From Hortaea werneckii (taxonomy: Eukaryota > Ascomycota > Dothideomycetes > Mycosphaerellales > Teratosphaeriaceae), in assembly GCA_037044905.1 (NCBI GenBank), contig JBAOKB010000048.1, positions 62,001-126,000 on the forward strand: 64,000 nucleotides of DNA, given 5' to 3'. Shown in pieces: positions 55,202 to 64,000 of this stretch. Position 1 is the stretch's first letter. The number at the start of each line of letters is the position of its first letter. The position numbers were made by a program, and so were the translations under genes. The notes beneath the pieces are model-generated. The model did no database searches and was not told where the DNA came from. It was given only the letters and a program-made list of their open reading frames with translations.

Positions 55202-56403
55202 ATGTGCCGCTTTCTAATCTACTCCGGCCATTCGCCTATCCTGCTCTCCCAACTGATTACGTCTCCCACCCACAGTATCCTGACCCAATCCTACGACTCG
55301 CGTCTGCGATTGGACCAGACCCGGCCGCACAACGGGGACGGCTTTGGCGTTGGCTATTACACCGCCGCGCCGAGCAGACAGCGACATAGCGAATCTGAGA
55401 TCGCACTCCGCCATGCTCCGACCGAGCAGGACGACGTGATCGATCTAGGGCCCGAGCCATGTATCTTCACGAGCACGATCCCGGCGTGGAACTGCCGCAA
55501 CCTGGAACGTCTGGCGAGCAAGACCGTCTCGCCCTTGATCTTCGCCCATGTCCGGGCGAGCACTGAGGGCGCGCTGAGCGATAGCAACTGCCATCCCTTT
55601 AGCAGAGGGGCGTTGATGTGGATGCACAATGGTGGGATTGGAGGATGGAAGCTGGGTGTCAAGAGACGGCTAGTCACAGACGTCGCAGACAAATGGTTTG
55701 AGATGGTGAGCGGGAGTACGGACAGCGAGTGGGCTTTTGCGCTGTTCCTTGACACCCTGGAGAAGATGGGCGTGGATCCGGATGATGAGGTCAAACAGCG
55801 GAATGGCTTTGGACATACGACGTTGAGGAAGGCCATCTTGAAGACGATCGAGAGGATCAACGGATACAGGATGGCTCTGCCGGAGGAGGTACGACAGAGC
55901 AGCGACACGAGAAGTCTGCTCAACTTCGCCGTCACAGACGGAAGGAGCGTAGTCTGCACCCGATACGTCAACAGCAAGACCGACGAAGCCGCCAGCCTCT
56001 TCTTCAGCTCCGGCACGGATTGGCGTGAGCAGCCATCTGCCGCCAAGACGGGCCCGCCGAAAGTAGGCAAAGGCGAGTACAAGATGGAGCGCGGGACAAA
56101 GGGGCAGATATCGTCTTGGTCGCCAGCGAGCCGCTCACTTTCGAACGCGATAACTGGGTTACAGTGCCTACGAACAGCGTGCTTACTATCCACAACCAGA
56201 CGGTGCTGATTCATCCTATCCTGGACGAGTACTATAATCACACCCCGAGTTTTACTAGCAGCGGCCGGTTTGCCGCCGATCAGGGTCAGACGACTACTGA
56301 TGGTATGGCGGAGAAGAAGAGTACCAAGGCCGCACTCACCCGCGATACTTCGGTCGACGGGTTGACGCAAGGTGCTGCTGGAGTTACTTTAGCTGCGGCG
56401 TGA
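55202..56403 (+). CDS. DUG3: class II glutamine amidotransferase, Dug3-like (one frame break)
   Basis: The amidohydrolase subunit that with Dug2 cleaves glutathione. The start MCRFLIYSG places the nucleophile Cys at position 2, which fixes the ATG at 55202. Other class II motifs are HNGDGFGVGYY, FAHVRASTEGALSDSNCHPF and WMHNGGIGGW. Further on are LLNFAVTDGRSVVCTRYV and, in the next frame, IVLVASEPLTFERDNWVTVPTNSVLTI with the end at 56403. One extra G in the run 56101-56104 joins the two parts (KGADIVLV), giving about 400 residues, the usual Dug3 size. Without it translation continues for about 35 noise residues and stops at 56209. Confidence 0.87.
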
Positions 56404-57820
56404 GCAGTTGTGTATTTGGTCTGTTCAGCGGACGAGGTTTCAACACTGCCATCGCCTGCTCTCGTGCAAGCCAGAGATACTTTGAACCAGAGCCGGCGGA
56501 CACACTGGACCGCAGATTCTTATACCGCAAGCACATGTGGCACAAAGCACGAATTAAATGCGCTGGCCATCATGGTCTACAAGACAGGACAGGTGAACGA
56601 GGCAGTCCCACACCATTTGCTGGTACCAGTCTTGCCTCTGCAAGATGCCGGTGTCCTCAGTCAATCCTGACTCAAGATGAGAATGGCACTTTCAATCTAT
56701 CGAAGCTGCACACCTGCTGTCCGTAACAGCGTCTTCCAAAGCGCAAGTCTGTCCAACTGCCTTGGAATGCCACGATGATTGGCAGAGGTCCGTTGCGTGC
56801 ACACGATAATATCTTGCGAGACCTTACGCATAAAACCTTCGGTACTGGAAGAGGTACGGATATACCGTGCCGGATGGCGTGGGCGTGGTTGCTCGATTGG
56901 AATGGCTTGGAATACGCGTGTGCTGAGACAAGGTAATGAGAAGACGACAGAGTAGTCGGGGCTTTGAAGAACGTCACCAGAATCAATATCCGAAGAAGAG
57001 TGGAAAGGAGAGGTTAAATTGGTAGTGACGTTGAACAAGCGGGCAATCTGTCATGGCATGAGACATTGCTCTCCGCCATCGAACGCGGTGAAACAACTCC
57101 AGCATCTTTCAGCCTCCTTGGATTACATTGCTTGTTTAGAGTAGCGGATAGTTGAGGTTCGTCACCATGGTCCTGTGTTTGCGGTCAGAGGCTTGAAGGC
57201 TAGGTTTACCTGATCTGCTGCTAAAAAGTGCAGGGCGTATCCTTGTAGAACCACCCTTGCAGGAGTTTGTATGCCACGACGAACGATCTAATAGACCGAG
57301 CCTTCAAGTGCTCTGATCGCACAATGCAATGCTCAAAACGATGCAGTCGCCACCACTTGTGACGCGGGGCGCACTCATTGTTTGCCTTCCTGCAGTGAGC
57401 GGCAATAATCCATCGAGGCGGTGCAACCGCGTGATGGGGTTCATCATGCAGTGGCGAACTTTCGCCGGAACGGTATGGAAGGCCATCCTCGCCCCATTCC
57501 TCAAACTTTCCATAACTTCCGACAATCGCGAATTCCTTGGCGCCATGAATTACAAAGTCCATGTCTACGTCACAGCATATGCAGAAGTTATAAGCTCGTG
57601 ACCGTGGCGGGAAAAGTGACTTTGTGGTTAGTAATGGAAGGCAGAAGAAAGAGGTGTTTGCCTCTTCTTGCTCATGCGTTGTGATGATCAAAACATTGAT
57701 TATACCTACTCACAAGTTATAACTCCTCTACGATCATCTCGCACTACAGCCACCTTGAATACCCAGTGAGCTTAGCATTATCCATTCAAAGATCGAAAAC
57801 AAAACACAAATACCAGAGTG
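56404..57820. other. 1.4 kb intergenic region
   Basis: It lies between DUG3 and the Pmp3-like gene, both on the + strand. The longest frame (57221-57691, minus, 156 codons) has no recognisable domain. Nothing else is seen. Confidence 0.5.
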
Positions 57821-58327
57821 ATGGTGCTGGTAAGTACACACTAGCCACGACCTCCAGCAACAGTCCGCTGACAAGTTACCCAGGGCGGCCTCGCACTCGG
57901 CATAATCGCCATCTTCATCCCACCCCTCGTCGTGCTCCTCCGAGCCGGCTGCGGCGCAAACCTCATCATCAACATCGTCCTGCTCTTCCTAGGCTGGATC
58001 CCCGCCGTCCTGCACGCCTGGTTCATCATCATCGACCGGCCGAGCGCGCGGGATCGGCATCGCGAACGGAAATACGACCGCGCAGAACACGGAAGGCCTT
58101 CTGCAGGAGGAGGTCGGGGACGGAGTAGGTCAAGAAGTCGTAGTGTGGACACGAGGAAGAGCGGGCATCATAGGCGGAGCTATGATCATTACCCCCCGCC
58201 TCTCCATCATGCGCAGCCGCATTATGGATACCATCAGCCTTCGTATTCCCATCCGCCACCGTATCCGACCGAGCCGTATTATGGGCAGCAGACTGGGTAT
58301 GCGCCTGCGCCGCGCGGGGCTTATTAA
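57821..58327 (+). CDS. PMP3: Pmp3/UPF0057 membrane proteolipid with extended tail
   Basis: A small plasma-membrane proteolipid linked in yeast to ion homeostasis. Exon 1 is only nine bases (MVL, 57821-57829); a 54-bp intron (GTAAGT...CCAG) leads to exon 2 at 57884. The 150-residue product has the Pmp3 core in the first ~55 residues: two membrane helices around the conserved IPPLVVLLRAGCGANLIINI and FLGWIPAVLHAWFIII. The rest is an unusual hydrophilic tail of about 95 residues: RS/RG-rich, then His/Pro/Tyr-rich. The core alone is the normal size of yeast Pmp3. The frame is intact. Confidence 0.9.
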
Positions 58328-58815
58328 TTGCGGGAGGAGGTTTTGGTTTGCGGATGGGTCTAATCAGAGAGGGGTATTGCGAAAGGTGCGGGCACCGAAT
58401 GAGTATTATGACGGTTTACGACGATTACGGCTTTATTTGACTTGGTAGACGGCCTATGGTTCACTCCGGAGGATGGTTATATGTACATTAGCGGGGTCTA
58501 TTCAAAGAGGAAGAGCGCGCAAGCGCGAGGATGGGAGTTGGGTCCTGTAGGATTATGACTTCTATGACGAGACACACCGATCAACTCAAACATGTTGGGA
58601 GCATTTCAAGCAGTTGCATTGACGAAACGGAGCAGAAAGAGGGTTTGAGGTCGATCTAAACAATGGTTCGTCTGAACTTCATTAATGGAACGAGTATTAT
58701 TCCGGTTTACTTGAATTCTCATGGGGTATACGTTCGTAGTAATGCTTATCTTTTCCATCATCAAAGCCGCTCTATCAGACTCCAAAGGAGGCGCGATATC
58801 TTCCATCGCATAACT
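58328..58815. other. convergent intergenic region PMP3 / CDT2
   Basis: 490 bp containing the 3' ends of two converging genes. No other element is recognised. Confidence 0.5.
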
Positions 58816-61008
58816 TTAACAATCCTCATCATCCCAACCCTCATCCATATCAGCCCATCCATGTCCCCACCTCAACCCGCCCCCTTCACCACAACCTCGT
58901 AACCACCTCGCCTTCTCACCATCTTCCCGCCAACATCTTGCCGTGAAATCGTCGCTAATACTGATCAAATCACCATCATATGTCCAGGAAAGACCAGTGA
59001 CTTCTTTATTCGCCTTGTGGCCTCTCACTAATGCGGTCCCGTTCTGATGAATGGGCAAGTTTGACGCTTTAGCTTTGGCCGCAGCTCTCGACTTTGCGAT
59101 ATTGGAGAGGGAGGGAAGCGCAGCCTCGTCATCCCCTTCCTCCTCATCATCTGGGTGGCGCTGAGCGCGACGCGCAAAATGCCTTTCGTCGGTTGGGAAG
59201 AGAACAGGTGCGCCGTCAGTGTTGCCTACAGCTAGCATTTCAGTCTGATCGTTCTTTGCTGGGCGGACTGCGGCTTTGAGGTAGAACGTTCCAGTTCTAA
59301 GGGCAGGGTGACGGAAACCGTATAATGGGCCGAGACCTTGTTTTGGCTCGCGCACTGGTCCCCTTCTTGCCCCGCGGAGAGGGAGATTCATCTCCGGTGC
59401 TGAGCCTAAGGCAAGATGATTGCTGGAGTACGCGTAGACGGTGGCGTCTTTGCAAAGGGTGTAGATTCGGGAGCCGTCGCCGGAAAGGGCAAGACTGCTG
59501 ATGCCGAAGTTGCGAGTCTTCTTATGCACCTCAGGGACGGCTGTCGCACTGAATGGTACTGGATCCCTGCCACTGCGAGATGAGGATGCCGTGGTACGGA
59601 GGTCCCAGACTTTGATGCTGGCGGAGAGTTCAGAGGCGGTGAGAAGGAGATGCTCGCGTCCGTGGGGCAAGTGCTCGATGGCTGTGATCGAGACGGGCAT
59701 GTCCTCGGAGTTTAGCACGGCAGGTGAGCGAGTTGTACTTGCCCGTGCGTTTCGGTGCGCTGGCCCAACACGGACAGTGTCCCGGCTGAACCTTACACTT
59801 GGTTCGTCCAGCCTCCCATCAGCGTTCAGGCCTCTTCGCTGGCCGGCACGAAGGTCCATAACGCTGCCCCTTTCCGAGCACCGCAGATCCCAGACCTGGA
59901 CTGTACCGTCTCTGCTTGACGTTGTTAGGAGAGACGATGATGGGTCAGACGGATTGAAACGGATCTGCTTCACACTACTAGTGTGAGAGGATAGTATACA
60001 CAGCGTCTGTTGCGTAGCCATATCCACGATACGAGCTGTTTGGTCGCCTGATCCTGTTGCTAACCGGTAGTCGTCCGAGCTGAAGGCGAGATCCATGATG
60101 GCATTGTGGTGGACTCTCCATTTCACGTGAGACTTGTCAAACTCGTCTGAGGTGAATGATGAATCTATGAGGCGAACAGTGCCTTCTTCATCTCCAATTG
60201 CGATGAGCGAATTGGTATTGCAGGAGGTGGTACAGAATGGCACACCAGTTTGGCCGCGGAATGAGTGAATGTCCGAAGGTGTCGAGACAAAGTTTGCAGT
60301 TTCAAAGCGCCAGTCAGCGCCATGGTCGACTCCACGACAATGTGCTCGCGAAAGCGCATCGGACCCTCCGAAACTGCGTTCCAAGATGCGTCTTGCAGGG
60401 CCTGCAGGGCGTAGTCGGCGTATCGGGGTCGGGAAAGGCTTGAGATCCTCCAGTCTGTCCGCTAGGTCTTCATCTATATCGTGGTGGTGCTCGTCATCGT
60501 TGAGTGGTGGTAGGATGGGCGAACTGGGTAGGTCATCGCAATGGGACAGATGGGTGGCGGCAGGTTGAACATGCTTCAGCGGGCTGGACAGCGGTGGCGA
60601 GCTTGAGATATCGATACTAGTTTTCCGGCGTTTGGCCGGTCTGGCACCGTCGGCCAGCAGATGACCGGATAGATCGTCGAGCGAGGTTGCATTTTTCGGG
60701 CGCAGGTTTGTCCCGCTTTGGGTGATGTCCCTCAGCTGTCTCCCGGCCTTGCTCTGCCGTGTTGCCGTTCCATCTTTGCCGCTGAGTGCGCTGCGTGGGG
60801 TGAAGAACTTTCGGAAACGCTTTGGCGTGACTGTTGGTAAAGCCTTTGGCTTTGAGCGAGATCTTCGGGGGCTGCTGCTGGTCCTGGGTGGAGGCGAAGA
60901 TGGGAGGGTCTGCGAAGAGGATGGCGGAAGATTCTCTTGAGAAGAGAACGGGATACGGTGTGCATCGTAATAGCTATCTTGAGACGATGAGGGGAGCTCG
61001 TCAGTCAT
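58816..61008 (-). CDS. CDT2: WD40 substrate receptor Cdt2 of the CRL4 ubiquitin ligase
   Basis: It fits Cdt2/DTL, which directs CRL4 to destroy Cdt1, Spd1-type inhibitors and Set8 during S phase. The 730-residue protein has no introns. The first ~215 residues are disordered, rich in S/P, with basic patches (SPRRSRSKPK, TPKRFRKFF). WD repeats follow: LIAIGDEEGTVRLID, HHNAIMDLAFSSDDYRLATGSGDQTARIVD, HTSSVKQIRFNPSD...SRDGTVQVWDLR and LTASELSASIKVWDLR. The two WDLR ends are the DWD boxes that bind Ddb1. The last repeats are around TGLSWTYDGDLISISDDFTARCWR. The frame is intact. It shares a 320-bp divergent promoter with RRP5. Assignment to Cdt2 rests on architecture and general similarity. Confidence 0.82.
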   Translation of the reverse strand: MTDELPSSSQDSYYDAHRIPFSSQENLPPSSSQTLPSSPPPRTSSSPRRSRSKPKALPTVTPKRFRKFFTPRSALSGKDGTATRQSKAGRQLRDITQSGTNLRPKNATSLDDLSGHLLADGARPAKRRKTSIDISSSPPLSSPLKHVQPAATHLSHCDDLPSSPILPPLNDDEHHHDIDEDLADRLEDLKPFPTPIRRLRPAGPARRILERSFGGSDALSRAHCRGVDHGADWRFETANFVSTPSDIHSFRGQTGVPFCTTSCNTNSLIAIGDEEGTVRLIDSSFTSDEFDKSHVKWRVHHNAIMDLAFSSDDYRLATGSGDQTARIVDMATQQTLCILSSHTSSVKQIRFNPSDPSSSLLTTSSRDGTVQVWDLRCSERGSVMDLRAGQRRGLNADGRLDEPSVRFSRDTVRVGPAHRNARASTTRSPAVLNSEDMPVSITAIEHLPHGREHLLLTASELSASIKVWDLRTTASSSRSGRDPVPFSATAVPEVHKKTRNFGISSLALSGDGSRIYTLCKDATVYAYSSNHLALGSAPEMNLPLRGARRGPVREPKQGLGPLYGFRHPALRTGTFYLKAAVRPAKNDQTEMLAVGNTDGAPVLFPTDERHFARRAQRHPDDEEEGDDEAALPSLSNIAKSRAAAKAKASNLPIHQNGTALVRGHKANKEVTGLSWTYDGDLISISDDFTARCWREDGEKARWLRGCGEGGGLRWGHGWADMDEGWDDEDC

Positions 61009-61327
61009 GGTGATTGACGATCGAGCCAGCGTCTAGAGGAAGACCGCTGTAGAGATGCTGAGCAGGGGCGAGAATGTTGGAGCACGAGGTTGGAATCGAG
61101 TCGCGGTCTAAATTGGAAGAACGCGAGACGCGTAGCAGCTTGGGCCACCCGAGATGATGCTTGCGAAGGTCTGATAGCGGGTAGATCCGTTCTTATCGCG
61201 AAATCTTGGCTCGCAGAGCTGATCTCCGCTGGCTCTGGAAATTTTATGGACCGCGGGAGTGAAAGCTACCTGCCTTGCCGACTAAACATCAGAGGTGCAG
61301 CAAAAACAGCTGACATCGCGCGCAAAT
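61009..61327. promoter_or_regulatory. divergent promoter region CDT2 / RRP5
   Basis: 319 bp between the two starts. It contains ACGCGT at 61128-61133 and an AT-rich GAAATTTTATGG near 61238. Both promoters must lie within it. Confidence 0.6.
61128..61133. promoter_or_regulatory. candidate MCB (MluI cell-cycle box) upstream of CDT2
   Basis: ACGCGT 120 bp upstream of the CDT2 start. In fission yeast cdt2 is an MBF target, so the position makes sense, but a single hexamer is weak evidence and RRP5 shares the region. Confidence 0.4.
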
Positions 61328-64000
61328 ATGGCGCCGATCAAGAGAAAGGCCGTCACGGAAGAACGGCCGGCGAAGAAGAGCAAGCCAGCGAAGGCCGAGG
61401 CGGCGGACGAGAAGCCGGCGAAGACGACGAAGCCGTCCAAGACGAAACGTTCGGACGAGGACGCCGGCGAGCGCAAACCTGCTGCAAAGAGTATTTTGCA
61501 GCAAGAAGATCGTTCTTTTCCGCGTGGAGGTGCTAGTGTCCTGACGCCTCTGGAGCACCGCCAGATTCGAGCTCAGGCCGAGCGCGATGTCCTGTTCGAA
61601 CAGCAGACGGGTCAAAAAGCCCCCCGCGAGGAGGACGGCGGGGAAGGAGAGCAGCAGGACGAGGACTTGTTCGATGCCGGAGCCGAGGATGGAACTTCTG
61701 GACCGGCCAAGAAGAAACAGCGCAAGGCGAAGGGCAGCAAAGACGGAGCGGGTGCGAAGGTGCCTGGAAGTGGGATCAAGATTCAAGGGCTGAGCTACAA
61801 GACTCTCGCTGTAGGAAGCACAGTCCTGGGCTACGTTACAGCAATCACAAGTCGTGATGTAGCGCTTGCGTTGCCGAATAATCTCACAGGATATGTCCCT
61901 ATCACTGCGGTCTCCGAAACGCTCAATGCACGCATCGAGCGCTTGCTGGGCCAAGATGAGGCATCAGACAAAGGCGACACTGAAGACGAAGATGTCGACC
62001 TGCACACATTGTTTCACGAGGGTCAATGGCTCCGTGCGACAGTGACTGCCACCTCAGCGGAAACAACGACTGATTCTGCGAGGGCCAGTAAACGCCACAT
62101 CGAGCTCTCTCTAGATCCGCGCCAGGCGAATGGACAGCTACCAGCTGACAACATTGTGGTGAACTCTATGCTCCAAGCAACCGTGCGAAGTGTAGAAGAC
62201 CACGGTATTATCATGGATCTCGGCCTTGCAGACGCGGATGTCAAGGGTTTCGTCAGCAAGAAGGAGCTTGGATCGGGCTGGTCAATTGAGAAGATACAAG
62301 AGGGTCAAGTGATGCTGTGCCTAGTTACTGGTAAAGGAAGCAATGGCAAGGTCTTGAAGCTGAGCCCAGACGCGGCCAAATTCTCCGCCCTGCAGAGCGC
62401 AGATAAAACTATCTCTGGTCCGGTAGTCAGCGAAGCACCAAGCGTCTCCGCCTTCCTTCCAGGCACAGCCGTCCAGATTTTGGTTACAGACTCTGCACCA
62501 GGTGGTGTGAGCGGCAAAGTTATGGGCATGCTTGATGTCTCGGCGGACGTCGTCCATTCTGGCGCCGGCGGCAAAGATGTCGACTTGACCAAGAAGTTCC
62601 GCGTGGGCTCTAAGGCCAGGGGAAGAATTATTTGGGCACTACCGAGCTTGCAAGACGGGGAGGTGAGGAAAGTCGGTGTCAGCATGCTTGAGCACCTCCT
62701 CTTATTGCCGCCGCCAAGTGATAGGTTGGCCAAAGAGGCGAGCGCGAAACTACGGGCCCAGGCGACGGCTCTGGCGGGCCACTTGCCTCTGAGCTCGATT
62801 GTGGAGGGCGCCACAGTAACGGGCGTGCTACCAGAGCGTGGACTGTTCCTAAGCCTGCCAACTTCGGACGGCAAACAAGCAGGAGCTCAGGCGTTCGCCC
62901 ACATTTCGCAGGTGTCCGACGAGCGTATCGACGTTTTGCAATCTTCTGCTGGCCGTTATAAGGTTGACTCTACCCACCGCGCTCGCGTCGTAGGATTCAA
63001 CCCCGTCGACAACCTACACTATGTCTCTCTCAAGAAGAGCACTTTGGAACAAGCATACCTGCGTCTCGAAGATGTATCCATAGGTGAGATGGTATCTGGG
63101 AAGATCGAACGTCTGATACTGGGCGGCAAGACAGGTATCCAGGGCCTACTCATCAAGATCGCAGATGGGATTACTGGGTTGGTACCCGAAATGCACCTAT
63201 CTGATGTAGCGCTCCAGCACCCAGAGAGGAAGTTCCGTGAAGGCTTCCCTGTGAAGGCGAGAGTACTGAACATCGATACCGAAAAACGACATATCAGGCT
63301 CACGCTCAAGAAGAGTCTACTTCCGGATCAGGACGGCGACAGCCCTATCTGGAAGAGCTATGACGATTTGAAGATGAGTATGGAGTCTAAGGGCACAATC
63401 GTTTCCTTGCACCCAAGCGGAGCTGTGGTACAGTACTTCGGTCCTGTCCGGGCATGGCTGCCTGTTGCAGAGATGTCAGAAGGCTTTCTCGAGAGCCCGG
63501 ACAAGCATTATCGTCTTGGACAAACTGTGACGACAAGAATCCTGTCCGTTGACGCTGACAAGGAGGAGATGAAGGTCTCATGCAAATCCGCTGGTGTCTG
63601 GGACGAGGAGATGCAAGCTGCCTGGGACAACTTGGAAGCTGGATCGATCGTAGAAGGAACCGTAGCAGAGAAGGGTGTAGGTCAGGGCGATGTCACAGTC
63701 GATTTGGAGGGTGGAATTCGAGGCATTGTCCGCTTTGGACAGCTGGCTGATGGCGAGCTGCCCAAGAAGGCCGAAGGTGTGCTGAAGCGTACCAGGGTTG
63801 GACAGAAATTGACCGATCTCGTCGTTCTAGGCAAGATGGAAAGGAGTCGTCAGGCTTTGTTGAGTAATAAGGCAAGCTTTGTGGCTGACGCAAAGTCTAA
63901 CGCTCTTGTCAGATCTTTCAGCGACGTGACTGAGGGCAAGAAGGTCAAAGGGTTCGTGAGGAACGTTACTCCCGAAGGAGTATATGTGGAGTTTGCGGAT
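61328..64000 (+). CDS. RRP5: rRNA biogenesis protein Rrp5 (5' part, cut by window end)
   Basis: A nucleolar S1-repeat protein needed for 18S and 5.8S rRNA processing. The ATG at 61328 opens a frame of 891 codons that is still open at the last base. The first ~150 residues are K/E/A-rich, with the family block ILQQEDRSFPRGGASVLTPLE at about residues 56-77. S1 RNA-binding repeats follow: GSTVLGYVTAITSRDVALALPNNLTGYVP; MLQATVRSVEDHGIIMDLG; a divergent third; IVEGATVTGVLPERGLFLSL; VSGKIERLILGG; KGTIVSLHPSGAVVQYFGPVRAWLP; IVEGTVAEKGVGQGDVTVDLEGGIRGIV; and VKGFVRNVTPEGVYVEF at the cut end. The full Rrp5 is about 1700-1800 residues with a C-terminal HAT/TPR region, so roughly half is missing here. 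No frame break is seen. Confidence 0.92.
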   Translation, partial: MAPIKRKAVTEERPAKKSKPAKAEAADEKPAKTTKPSKTKRSDEDAGERKPAAKSILQQEDRSFPRGGASVLTPLEHRQIRAQAERDVLFEQQTGQKAPREEDGGEGEQQDEDLFDAGAEDGTSGPAKKKQRKAKGSKDGAGAKVPGSGIKIQGLSYKTLAVGSTVLGYVTAITSRDVALALPNNLTGYVPITAVSETLNARIERLLGQDEASDKGDTEDEDVDLHTLFHEGQWLRATVTATSAETTTDSARASKRHIELSLDPRQANGQLPADNIVVNSMLQATVRSVEDHGIIMDLGLADADVKGFVSKKELGSGWSIEKIQEGQVMLCLVTGKGSNGKVLKLSPDAAKFSALQSADKTISGPVVSEAPSVSAFLPGTAVQILVTDSAPGGVSGKVMGMLDVSADVVHSGAGGKDVDLTKKFRVGSKARGRIIWALPSLQDGEVRKVGVSMLEHLLLLPPPSDRLAKEASAKLRAQATALAGHLPLSSIVEGATVTGVLPERGLFLSLPTSDGKQAGAQAFAHISQVSDERIDVLQSSAGRYKVDSTHRARVVGFNPVDNLHYVSLKKSTLEQAYLRLEDVSIGEMVSGKIERLILGGKTGIQGLLIKIADGITGLVPEMHLSDVALQHPERKFREGFPVKARVLNIDTEKRHIRLTLKKSLLPDQDGDSPIWKSYDDLKMSMESKGTIVSLHPSGAVVQYFGPVRAWLPVAEMSEGFLESPDKHYRLGQTVTTRILSVDADKEEMKVSCKSAGVWDEEMQAAWDNLEAGSIVEGTVAEKGVGQGDVTVDLEGGIRGIVRFGQLADGELPKKAEGVLKRTRVGQKLTDLVVLGKMERSRQALLSNKASFVADAKSNALVRSFSDVTEGKKVKGFVRNVTPEGVYVEFAD

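Noticed and set aside
55357..56370. 337-codon open frame antisense to DUG3
   Set aside because: Overlaps almost the entire DUG3 gene, which has clear catalytic motifs; the antisense translation shows no family features.
57221..57691. 156-codon minus-strand open frame
   Set aside because: No domain, odd composition, no promoter or splice context; other frames of similar length overlap it.

Overview
The window is nuclear DNA of a filamentous ascomycete (Pezizomycotina; Dothideomycetes is my best guess, not proven). The grounds are short GT-AG introns of about 42-220 bp, genes on both strands spaced at 0.3-2 kb, fungus-specific families (Dsc E3 ligase subunit, Mhr1, DUF3072, C2H2 plus fungal_trans factor) and an 8.3 kb AT-rich island with the signature of repeat-induced point mutation (RIP). 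I recognise 22 protein-coding genes and no rRNA, tRNA or CRISPR.

Layout. 0-5 kb: a DUF4604 protein and, converging on it, a Dsc1/Tul1 RING E3 ligase. 5.4-13.75 kb: the gene-free AT island with a hexamer microsatellite and a ~115 bp minisatellite. 14-31 kb: Yrb1 (Ran-binding), Mod5 (tRNA isopentenyltransferase), a Caf16-type ABC ATPase, Gda1 (Golgi GDPase), Mkt1, a nucleoside 2-deoxyribosyltransferase-like protein and a CNT nucleoside transporter. 31-46 kb: phospholipase D, a two-repeat DUF3072 protein, a 2-oxoglutarate/Fe(II) dioxygenase, a UVRAG/Vps38-like protein, Mhr1, Rfa3 (RPA14), a DUF1308 protein and SRP9/21. 46.2-50.7 kb: 4.5 kb without a recognisable gene. 50.7-64 kb: a C2H2 transcription factor, Dug3, a Pmp3-type proteolipid, Cdt2 and the 5' part of Rrp5, which runs off the end.

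Most genes are housekeeping functions with no shared pathway: RNA processing (Mod5, Mkt1, Rrp5), protein targeting and quality control (Dsc1, SRP9, Vps38, Gda1), and replication (Rfa3, Cdt2). The closest to a functional pair is the nucleoside transporter and the deoxyribosyltransferase-like gene, 1.9 kb apart.

The most striking feature is not a new system. Nine conserved genes can only be read through if one or more single-base frame changes are accepted, about seventeen in all. Nine of these fit loss of one base from a short G or C run. Thirteen other genes are intact. The simplest reading is uncorrected indels in the assembly, but a real decayed state cannot be excluded for each gene, and the dioxygenase also has an in-frame TAG. 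I found no convincing undescribed biological system.
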